A stretch of 7,229 nucleotides of DNA, taken from Rhodospirillales bacterium (GTDB taxonomy: Bacteria > Pseudomonadota > Alphaproteobacteria > Rhodospirillales > Casp-alpha2). Below are positions 1 to 5,858 of this stretch, one piece after another. Positions within the stretch are counted from its first letter, which is position 1, and each line of letters begins with the position of its first letter. Below the pieces are notes generated by a model. It was not told the DNA's origin, did no database searches, and worked only from the letters and a program-made list of their open reading frames with translations. The stretch is taken from contig JAJFIE010000431.1 in the NCBI GenBank assembly GCA_021775275.1, forward strand, positions 1 to 7,229, written 5' to 3'. The position numbers and the translations under genes were made by a program.

Positions 1-1
1 G

Positions 2-220
2 CTGATTGGCGAGGTCTTGAAGGTTATTCACGAACTGGCGGACGAGGGACGCTCGATGGTTCTTGTCACCCATGAAATCCGGTTTGCAAAAGATGTGGCC
101 GACTGGGTGGTCTTCATGGGTGATGGCGTGATCGTCGAGGAAGGTCCGCCGGAGCAGGTTCTGGAAGCGCCCAAGCATGAGCGGGTGCGTGGTTTTCTTC
201 ATCAGATTCTCGAACATTAA
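2..220 (+). CDS. Amino-acid ABC transporter ATP-binding protein, C-terminal fragment (GlnQ/HisP type)
   Basis: This is the last ~72 codons of a cytoplasmic ATPase that powers uptake of a polar amino acid or related compound. The reading frame is open to the left edge, so the start, Walker A, signature and Walker B motifs lie outside the window. What remains matches the end of the GlnQ/HisP family. LIGEVLKVIHELADEG is the helix after the D-loop, and MVLVTHEIRFAKDVADWVVF is the switch strand carrying the H-loop His (VTHE) that senses the ATP gamma-phosphate. GVIVEEGPPEQVLEAPKHER is the usual family tail, and the protein ends LHQILEH at the normal family end point. The permease gene follows after about 12 nt, so it belongs to the same operon and transporter. 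The transported substrate cannot be told from this fragment. Confidence 0.93.
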   Translation: MIGEVLKVIHELADEGRSMVLVTHEIRFAKDVADWVVFMGDGVIVEEGPPEQVLEAPKHERVRGFLHQILEH

Positions 221-232
221 TCGGGGGACGTG

Positions 233-889
233 ATGGACGCTTTCCTCCAGAAGATTTCGACCCTTGGTGGACCGCTGGCTCTCGGCGCGGTGACAACCAT
301 TGAAATCACGGCCCTGTCGTTCCTCGTAGCTGTGATCATTGGTTTGCTGTTCGCGCTCTTGAAACTTGGTGCACCGAGGCCGGTTAGCTGGCTGATTGAC
401 GCCTACGTAGAGTTGTTTCGCAATACGCCGGTTTTGGCGCAGATTTTCATTATCTATTTCGGATTGGCGTATTCAGGCATCAAGGTCGCTTCGATTCCGT
501 CGGCGATCATTGCACTGGGGCTCAATGGCGGTGCTATCCTGACCGAAGTCTTTCGGGCAGGGCTTGCCGCCGTTCATCGTGGCCAGCGAGAGGCCGCACT
601 GGCCGTCGGCATGACGCCGTGGATCAGTCTGCGTTTCATCATCCTGCCGCAAACCTGGCGTATCACGTTGCCACCCCTCGGCAACTACGCCATTGCGCTG
701 CTTAAAGATACTGCCGTGGTATCGGCCATCGCAGCGCCCGAGATCATGTTCTATGCCCGTAATCTGGTGACATCGACGTTCGAGACGACTTTCATCTACG
801 TCCTGGTGGCGCTTTTGTACTTTGCTCTCAGTTTCCCGCTTGCCCGACTGGTCAGTCGGTTTGAACAACGTCAAAGGGCCTGGCAATGA
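233..889 (+). CDS. Amino-acid ABC transporter permease 1 (HisM/GlnP type)
   Basis: Integral inner-membrane subunit of a polar amino-acid ABC importer, 218 aa, the normal family length. Hydrophobic segments occur near residues 15-45, 65-80, 88-105, 150-170 and 185-205. The EAA loop that docks on the ATPase is clear: GQREAALAVGM at 118-127 followed by FIILPQ at 135-140. LPPLGN and LLKDT (146-160) are typical of this permease group. I chose ATG 233 because the GGGGGA ribosome-binding sequence at 223-228 sits a reasonable distance before it; the GTG at 230 would be almost on top of that site. The second permease starts within its stop codon, indicating coupled translation. The family usually forms heterodimers of two such permeases, which fits the neighbour. 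The substrate is unknown. Confidence 0.95.
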   Translation: MDAFLQKISTLGGPLALGAVTTIEITALSFLVAVIIGLLFALLKLGAPRPVSWLIDAYVELFRNTPVLAQIFIIYFGLAYSGIKVASIPSAIIALGLNGGAILTEVFRAGLAAVHRGQREAALAVGMTPWISLRFIILPQTWRITLPPLGNYAIALLKDTAVVSAIAAPEIMFYARNLVTSTFETTFIYVLVALLYFALSFPLARLVSRFEQRQRAWQ

Positions 890-1569
890 TGGAATTCTTT
901 ACAGTCTATACCGACAACTGGGCCGAATGGTGGCCGCAAATACAGAGCGCCATATGGGTCACCGTACAATTGACGGTCTGGTCGTTTGCGCTTGCCGTCA
1001 CGGTCGGGATGTTGCTGGCAATCGGGAAGCTTTCGAAGGTCCGCATCATCAGGGTTTTCTGTGCCGGGTATGTTGAAATTGCCAGGGGGGTGCCGGCTCT
1101 CGCAGTATTATTTCTTCTCTATTACGGACTGGTGCCTGTGGGGATCGTTCTTGACGCTTTTGTTGCCGGGATTATCGGCCTTGGCCTGAGCGCGGCCGGT
1201 TATATCGCCGAGGTGTTTCGTGCAGGCATTGAGGCAATCCACAAGGGGCAACGCGAAGCCGCGCTTTCTGTGGGCATGACGCCGATCAAGAGTTTTCGCT
1301 ACATCATCCTGCCCCAGGCTATCCGGATTATTCTGCCGCCGTTGCTCAATATGCTGATCATCCTGCTGAAGGACACATCTATCTGTTCGTTGATTTCGAC
1401 ACCGGAATTGATGCTGCGCGCCAAGGATCTGGCCATGATGTCCTTTCTGCCCATGCATCTGTTTTTGTTGGCGGGGGCGCTTTATTTCATGATGTCATGG
1501 CCGCTTTCGATCATGACGCGCCGGATTGAGCTAAGGATGCGCCAAAGCGCTAAAACGCTAACGCCCTGA
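886..1569 (+). CDS. Amino-acid ABC transporter permease 2 (HisM/GlnP type)
   Basis: Second membrane subunit of the same importer, 227 aa, expected to pair with the preceding permease. The EAA loop is GQREAALSVGM at 121-131 followed by YIILPQA (139-145). LPPLLNMLIILLKDTS (150-165) is the conserved stretch of the polar amino-acid permease family. Hydrophobic segments lie near 22-47, 70-88, 92-108, 150-170 and 188-210. The start ATG 886 overlaps the upstream stop codon by 4 nt (ATGA), with AAAGGG at 873-878 as the ribosome-binding site; ATG 889 is an alternative. The two permeases share the EAA region closely and probably arose by duplication, as is common in this family. A 39-nt gap with no clear regulatory structure separates it from the enolase-superfamily gene, so co-transcription is likely. 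Confidence 0.95.
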   Translation: MMEFFTVYTDNWAEWWPQIQSAIWVTVQLTVWSFALAVTVGMLLAIGKLSKVRIIRVFCAGYVEIARGVPALAVLFLLYYGLVPVGIVLDAFVAGIIGLGLSAAGYIAEVFRAGIEAIHKGQREAALSVGMTPIKSFRYIILPQAIRIILPPLLNMLIILLKDTSICSLISTPELMLRAKDLAMMSFLPMHLFLLAGALYFMMSWPLSIMTRRIELRMRQSAKTLTP

Positions 1570-1608
1570 ACAACCCGGTATTTCATTCCTCCGGAAAAAG
1601 ATTAGAAA

Positions 1609-2748
1609 ATGAAAATTATCGAAATACGGACAACGCCCCTTCTGGCGCCATATATCAAACCCTATCACTGGGCCCAGGGCGTTATTCAGGGCGCCACCGT
1701 GATCCTTGTGGAGGTTCACACTGACGAAGGTGTCACGGGGTACGGTGAGTCGGTCGGCACACCTTCTGCCGAGGCGGTTCAGGCCTATATCAGGCTCGCG
1801 GGTGACGGTTGCATTGGGCGAAGTCCGTTTGATAACGCGCGTCTCATGGCCGATGCCAATCATGCCCTGTTCCAGGCTCTCGGAACATGCAGTTCTCCGC
1901 GGTTTGCCGGTATGGTTCTTGCCGGTCTGGAAATGGCCTTGTGGGATGTCATGGGCAAGGCTACCGGGCGCACGGCGCATGAATTGCTGGGTGGTGCGGT
2001 TCGCGATGAAATTCAGTATTTCGGTTTTCCTCAAGGCGAAACCGCCGGGGAGATTGCTGCTGGGGCAAAAGAGCTCGCGGAGTCCGGTTGCGAGGTCATT
2101 TATGTAAAGGTCGGTCGGGGTGATGCCTTGGATGTCGCCATCGCTGAACAGGTTCGAGATGCAATCGGCCCTGAAAAACGCTTACGCATGGATCCCAACG
2201 AGCACTGGAACCCGGTCAAAGCTTCCCGGATGATTCGGAAAATGTGCGAATTTGATGTCGAATTCATCGAGCAACCGACCAATAGCGAGAGCATCACGGC
2301 GCTGGCCCAGGTGCGTGCGAACAGCCCGATCGCCATTGCCGCCGATCAACTTGTATTCACACCCTATGATACGTTCAATGTGTGCCGGGAAAAAGCGGCT
2401 GACTTGATTGTTCTGGGTTTGCATGAAACCGGTGGGTTGCTGCGCTTCAGCAAATCCGCACATATTGCCGAGGCGGCGGGAATCAATATCTGCATTCACG
2501 GACTCTATGAGACCGGAATCACGACCTGTGCATCGAACCAGGTGGCAGCGACCGTGCCCAATCTGGATGACGGTAATCAGTACATGAACCATTTTCTCGA
2601 ATGGGACATCGTCAAGACACCGGATTTGGCTTTGCGCAACGGCAAGTTGCCCGTGCTTGATGGCCCGGGGCTGGGCTTTGAGCTTGATTGGGACGCCGTG
2701 GGCCGCGCCGGTGAATTGCATGAGAAACAAGTGACCGACAATGAATGA
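1609..2748 (+). CDS. Enolase-superfamily enzyme (mandelate racemase / muconate lactonizing type)
   Basis: Cytoplasmic 379-aa TIM-barrel enzyme, normal family length. Members abstract the alpha-proton of a carboxylate bound to Mg2+ and then racemise, epimerise, dehydrate or cycloisomerise. The N-terminal capping domain spans about 1-125 (GVTGYGES at 41-48; GLEMALWDVMGKATGR at 106-121). In the barrel I see likely metal ligands D195 (RLRMDPNEHW), E221 (EFIEQPT) and D246 (IAADQ). H297 (ICIHGLYETG) aligns with the strand-7 His of mandelate racemase, and E331 (HFLEWD) with its strand-8 Glu. Two positions are unusual: the strand-2 KxK/KxH motif reads Y165-V-K167, and the strand-6 acid/base (Lys or Asp in relatives) reads Gly270. 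The start is supported by GGAAAAAG at 1593-1600. The setting behind an amino-acid importer suggests an amino-acid-like substrate, but this is inference. The exact reaction cannot be assigned. Confidence 0.9.
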   Translation: MKIIEIRTTPLLAPYIKPYHWAQGVIQGATVILVEVHTDEGVTGYGESVGTPSAEAVQAYIRLAGDGCIGRSPFDNARLMADANHALFQALGTCSSPRFAGMVLAGLEMALWDVMGKATGRTAHELLGGAVRDEIQYFGFPQGETAGEIAAGAKELAESGCEVIYVKVGRGDALDVAIAEQVRDAIGPEKRLRMDPNEHWNPVKASRMIRKMCEFDVEFIEQPTNSESITALAQVRANSPIAIAADQLVFTPYDTFNVCREKAADLIVLGLHETGGLLRFSKSAHIAEAAGINICIHGLYETGITTCASNQVAATVPNLDDGNQYMNHFLEWDIVKTPDLALRNGKLPVLDGPGLGFELDWDAVGRAGELHEKQVTDNE

Positions 2749-3513
2749 TGGCTTCACACCAAGGATGGATTTCGCGGGGCGCGTGGCGCTGGTGACTCCA
2801 GCGGGATCGGGTTTGCCGTTGCCCACCAATTGGTGGATCTCGGCGCAAAGATCGTCATTATCGATCTGAATATTGAAGGCGCAAATGAAGCCGCCTTGAA
2901 ATTGTGCGATGCCAACGTCATGGCCATTCAAGTTGATGTCAGCGATCCTGCCGACGTCACCGAAATGATCGATGGCGTCGTGGCGGAATACGGCAAACTC
3001 GACATTCTGGTCCACAGCGCCGGAATCGGAATTGAGCGAAGCTTTCTGGAGACCACACCGGAAGAGTGGCGACGCTTGATTGATGTCGACCTGTCCGGCA
3101 CCTTTTATTGCGCGCAAGCTGCTGCCCGCCACATGGTTGAGAACGGATACGGTCGTATTGTCAGCCTGTCTTCGACAGCAGGGTTACGTAGGGGAACCGG
3201 TCGGACCGCGTATGGTGGCGTTGTTACTTTAACGAAAGTCATGGCGGTTGAATTGGCCTCCCACGGGATTACCGGGAACGCGTTGGCCCCTGGCGCCATA
3301 GAAACTGAATTGGTGGCAAGGATGCATTTCGAAGAAACGCGTCGTGTCTATAGAGCGGGCATTCCTCTTGATCGCTACGGCACGCCTGACGAAACCGCAT
3401 TTGCCGCAGTTTTTCTGGCGAGCGAGCAGGCAGGTTATATTACCGGCCATGTTTTGGGCGTCGATGGAGGATTTCTGGCGGCGGGCATCATGTATCGAAA
3501 CCGCGAAGTGTGA
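2741..3513 (+). pseudogene. Frameshifted SDR-family dehydrogenase (NAD-type)
   Basis: Remnant of a classical short-chain dehydrogenase/reductase, an NAD(P)-dependent Rossmann-fold oxidoreductase. The start is ATG 2741, overlapping the enolase-type stop by 8 nt (ATG 2765 is an alternative). That frame reads GRVALVT and then runs to a stop at 2867-2869 after 42 codons. The rest (GIGFAVAHQLVDLGAK onward) is in the -1 frame and runs to 3513. Adding 7 nt restores VALVTGDSSGIGFAVA, a canonical TGxxxGxG motif, and a protein of 259 aa. Other family marks are VIIDLN (the Asp suggests NAD preference), HSAG for NNAG, IVSLSS, and APGAIET. The motif YxxxK is missing: TAYG joins directly to GVVTLTK, four residues short, losing the Lys. 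The catalytic Asn reads Asp (IDVDLSG). An internal start at TTG 2830 would lack the NAD motif. It was probably the third catabolic step of this operon and is now inactive, unless the indels are sequence errors. Confidence 0.85.
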
Positions 3514-3528
3514 GGCAGCGGTATTTTT
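3500..3528 (+). terminator. Weak Rho-independent terminator candidate at the end of the transporter-enolase-SDR operon
   Basis: ACCGC at 3500-3504 can pair with GCGGT at 3518-3522 (13-nt loop), followed directly by A and five T at 3524-3528. It spans the SDR stop codon and sits in the 14-bp gap between the two convergent genes. The stem is only 5 bp and the loop long, so this is a weak call; the T tract directly after the stem is its best support. Confidence 0.3.
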
Positions 3529-4451
3529 CAGGACAACCCGCCGGAAAGGCGGTCGAACTCATCGAACAGGAACGCCACGCGGTTGACGGCTTTTTGCGCC
3601 TCGGTCGAGCCCGGTGCTTCATGCAGCAACGCCTCGGCATGGCGCACCGCAGTATCCATGCGAAAGGCGGTTTCCACGGGCTTGGGCGCTTTGAACATTT
3701 CGTAGTTGGCATAGCCACCCAGAAATGAATCATCAAGGACATCCAGTTCATCGAGGCGCACCAGTTCCAGGGTCGGTGGTCCGATCAGGGCCTCGCACCA
3801 TCCCATGATCCCGCAGATACGCCCGCCCGCTGCATGCAGATTGACAGGCCGGAAATCCATGTGGAGAAGCGACGTACGCTTGTCCGGCCATGACAGGTGC
3901 GCCTGCAATTTCTCCATGCCCGGCATGGCCAACGGACGGTTGGTCAGGCGTGTGACTGTCGCGGCGGCGTCCAGGATACGATGGGAGAGTACTTTTTCGA
4001 ACGTGCTGCCACGCATGACGACCGGCTCAAACGCGGGCGGGTTCATCTCATGCAAGCGGTGCAGCACATCACCCATGTGATAAGGTTCCGGCGGATGATT
4101 GTCGTCGTCCAGCCATTCATAAACGAACAGGTCAAGGCCGTTCGCCTGATCTTCTTTGTGGGACTGGCCGATGATCTCCGGCGCCGGCAGGTCGTGGGCG
4201 CGGCAGTGGGTGGACATCAGACATTCCTGCACCAACAGGTCATGCGCGTTTACGGGGTGCGGCCCTTCGGTTTCGATCTGTTCTGGCGCGATGCGAACGC
4301 CTACGCTGTGGCCGCCCTTTGTCCTGCCCCTGATGACACCCTTGATAACGGTGAAAACAGGTCCGCGCCCGATAACCCGCAAATCGCTGATACCCAGATC
4401 CGGAAAATCTGCTTCAATCTGGTGTTGTACTCTTGTCAATAAAACGTCCAT
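3528..4451 (-). CDS. APH/choline-kinase-fold phosphotransferase (possibly catalytically altered)
   Basis: Cytoplasmic 307-aa protein of the aminoglycoside/homoserine/choline-kinase-like fold, which transfers phosphate from ATP to hydroxyls of small molecules. An N-lobe is seen around residues 25-115: VFTVIKGVIRG as the glycine-loop region, VGVRIAPEQ with Arg at the usual ATP-contact position, and E76 in the helix before the LPAPEII strand. The catalytic loop is LLHMDFRPVN (195-204), giving H197, D199 and N204, equivalent to HGDxxxxN. The next motif normally reads I-D-W with a metal-binding Asp; here it reads GIMGWCEALIG, Gly217 in its place. I chose ATG 4451; an upstream in-frame TTG at 4493 would add 14 residues but has no ribosome-binding sequence. 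The gene stands alone on the minus strand, divergent from the TPR-aminotransferase pair and convergent with the SDR. Relatives include hydroxylysine kinase. The substrate is unknown. Confidence 0.85.
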   Translation of the reverse strand: MDVLLTRVQHQIEADFPDLGISDLRVIGRGPVFTVIKGVIRGRTKGGHSVGVRIAPEQIETEGPHPVNAHDLLVQECLMSTHCRAHDLPAPEIIGQSHKEDQANGLDLFVYEWLDDDNHPPEPYHMGDVLHRLHEMNPPAFEPVVMRGSTFEKVLSHRILDAAATVTRLTNRPLAMPGMEKLQAHLSWPDKRTSLLHMDFRPVNLHAAGGRICGIMGWCEALIGPPTLELVRLDELDVLDDSFLGGYANYEMFKAPKPVETAFRMDTAVRHAEALLHEAPGSTEAQKAVNRVAFLFDEFDRLSGGLS

Positions 4452-4462
4452 GTCGGCATTAT
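4433..4462 (+). promoter_or_regulatory. Candidate promoter for the TPR-aminotransferase unit
   Basis: TTGTCA at 4433-4438 (5 of 6 consensus bases) lies 18 nt before CATTAT at 4457-4462 (4 of 6). The -10 region overlaps the opposing -10 element of the phosphotransferase promoter, so the two would compete. The predicted start near 4469 leaves a leader of about 45 nt before the TPR gene. Confidence 0.28.
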
Positions 4463-4486
4463 GATGTCGATGCAGGCAGGTGCCAA
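4451..4486 (-). promoter_or_regulatory. Sigma70-like promoter for the phosphotransferase gene, near-leaderless
   Basis: Read on the minus strand, TTGGCA (4486-4481) is followed by a 17-nt spacer and CATAAT (4463-4458). Each hexamer matches 5 of 6 consensus bases at optimal spacing. The predicted transcript would begin about at the ATG at 4451, giving a leaderless or nearly leaderless mRNA. This agrees with the absence of a ribosome-binding sequence there, and it would exclude the upstream TTG start. Confidence 0.45.
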
Positions 4487-4513
4487 TAACCAACAGTTTG
4501 GAAGGTTGCTCTC

Positions 4514-5839
4514 ATGATGGACCCACGTGGTGTTCCGGTTTCTTACGAAGACATAACGGCCCTGGAGGACTACGAGGCAGCGCTGCTGCAACTGCACCGG
4601 TTTTCCTATGACCCCACACCGGCCATGGAGAGTGTTATTGTGAGCCATCCTGATTTCGCACTGGCCCAGATTTTCTGTGCTGTCTGTATCGCCAGTGGTT
4701 CTGCCGGTCGGTATGTGCCGGAGATGGAAGCCGCCATCACGCGAGCGGAAGAAATCGGAAATCTGAACGAGCGTGAGCAGGGTCTCATTGCCGCTGTTCG
4801 AAAACGGTGCGCCGGTGACTGGCGTGGTGGCCAACTCGCCATCGATGCCGTGCTGGCCCGATATCCCCGCGATACGCTGGCGCTTCATTTTGGTCATCAA
4901 CTGGATTTTTTGCTGGGTGATGCGCTTAATCTGAGGGGACGGATCGAACGAATCCTGCCGCACTGGGATGACAGCAATCCCAACTACTCCCATGTGCTGG
5001 GCATGTATGCCTTTGGCCTCGAGGAGTGCAATATGTTTGAGCATGCCGAAGCCGTGGGTAAGGAAGCCTGCGAACGGGATACCGGTGACACGTGGGCTCA
5101 TCATGCGGTGGGACATGTGATTGAAATGATGGGACGTCACGAAGACGGCATTGCCTGGTACGAAGGCCGGGAAAGCAACTGGGCCACCGGGGATGGGTTG
5201 AGCATTCACAACTGGTGGCATCTCTGTCTGTACCTGATGGAGGAGGAAAACTACCCGCGTATCCTGGAAATCTACGACGCCTATATCGCCCCCGGTGGGG
5301 ATGCCGAACCGGAGCCGCTGGCTGATTCAGGTGCGCTTTTGTGGCGCTTGATGGTGCAGGGTGTCGACGTTGGCGACCGCTGGGTGGCGAATGGTGATCG
5401 CTGGCGTCAATTGATCGCGGATGGCGAAGGTGGTTTCTACGGATTCAACGATCTTCACGCGGCCATGTCCTTCGCAGCACTTGGCTGGGGGGAGGATCTG
5501 GCTGACCTGGAAGCCAAAGCCATTGCCCAGGCCGGGCAGTCACATACGCTCGGGGAAATTTCCCGTGAGGTATCTGTCCCCGTTGTTCAGGGAATAACGG
5601 CCTACGGACAAGAAAGGTTCGAAGATGCGCTTGATCTGCTGAATGCTGTGCGCCCTGTTCTTGCCCGCTTCGGTGGCAGCAATGCTCAACGCGATGTGGT
5701 TGACCAGACCATGTTGTCTGCCGCCATCAGGGGCGGTCTTGGCGAGCGCGCTGTATCGCTGGCCAACGAGCGCATCACCCGCAAACCCCATGGTCCGTTG
5801 GCGCGCCGCTTTGCTGAGCGGGCGCATGCCGTGAACTAG
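4514..5839 (+). CDS. TTC38-type tetratricopeptide repeat protein
   Basis: A 441-aa soluble protein with no signal peptide or membrane segment, made of helical TPR-like repeats over its whole length. It matches the pattern of the TTC38 (tetratricopeptide repeat protein 38) family, present in bacteria and animals and without an established biochemical role that I know of. Hallmarks include NLNEREQGLIAAVRKRCAGD (83-102), RYPRDTLALHFGHQLDFLLG (116-135) and GMYAFGLEECNMFEHAEAVG (163-182). Further along are DTWAHHAVGHVIEMMGRHEDG (starting near 192), LSIHNWWHLCLYLMEE (229-244) and FNDLHAAMSFA (311-321). Conserved His residues cluster in these motifs (H196, H197, H201, H232, H236, H315), more than a plain scaffold would need. 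The start is ATG 4514 with GGAAGG at 4500-4505, 8 nt upstream. The aminotransferase gene follows after 19 nt with its own ribosome-binding site, so the two are probably co-expressed. Confidence 0.88.
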   Translation: MMDPRGVPVSYEDITALEDYEAALLQLHRFSYDPTPAMESVIVSHPDFALAQIFCAVCIASGSAGRYVPEMEAAITRAEEIGNLNEREQGLIAAVRKRCAGDWRGGQLAIDAVLARYPRDTLALHFGHQLDFLLGDALNLRGRIERILPHWDDSNPNYSHVLGMYAFGLEECNMFEHAEAVGKEACERDTGDTWAHHAVGHVIEMMGRHEDGIAWYEGRESNWATGDGLSIHNWWHLCLYLMEEENYPRILEIYDAYIAPGGDAEPEPLADSGALLWRLMVQGVDVGDRWVANGDRWRQLIADGEGGFYGFNDLHAAMSFAALGWGEDLADLEAKAIAQAGQSHTLGEISREVSVPVVQGITAYGQERFEDALDLLNAVRPVLARFGGSNAQRDVVDQTMLSAAIRGGLGERAVSLANERITRKPHGPLARRFAERAHAVN

Positions 5840-5858
5840 GGAACCAGAGGAAAAAACC

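Noticed and set aside
1570..1608. Regulatory site between the second permease and the enolase-type gene
   Set aside because: Only a 4-bp inverted repeat (TTCC/GGAA) and a ribosome-binding-like sequence are seen. Nothing suggests a promoter, terminator or operator.
2783..2830. Programmed -1 frameshift to produce full-length SDR
   Set aside because: There is no X-XXY-YYZ slippery heptamer between the two frames and no obvious downstream structure. A -1 shift would still leave the glycine motif two residues short, whereas restoring 7 nt repairs it fully.
2182..3132. Long open frame of 316 codons on the minus strand across the enolase and SDR genes
   Set aside because: It lies antisense to a clearly recognisable enolase-superfamily gene and the SDR remnant, and its translation has no recognisable domain. 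Its length is a by-product of codon bias on the plus strand.
2830..3513. Short functional SDR starting at the internal TTG 2830
   Set aside because: It would lack the first Rossmann strand and the glycine motif needed for NAD binding, has no ribosome-binding site, and also lacks the YxxxK Lys.
3538..3552. GC hairpin CCGCC-GGAAA-GGCGG as a terminator
   Set aside because: It has no T tract following it on either strand and lies within the last codons of the phosphotransferase, where GC-rich codons make such short repeats by chance.
3897..4442. Open frame of 181 codons on the plus strand opposite the phosphotransferase
   Set aside because: The minus-strand frame carries the APH catalytic loop and full-length architecture; the plus-strand reading has no domain-like pattern.
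4452..4493. Upstream TTG start (4493) for the phosphotransferase
   Set aside because: No ribosome-binding sequence precedes it, the extra 14 residues (His- and Cys-containing) look unlike the family, and it lies upstream of the best promoter candidate.
4436..5221. Open frame of 261 codons on the minus strand inside the TPR gene
   Set aside because: It is antisense to the well-supported TTC38-type gene, has no family resemblance or ribosome-binding site, and would overlap the start of the phosphotransferase gene.
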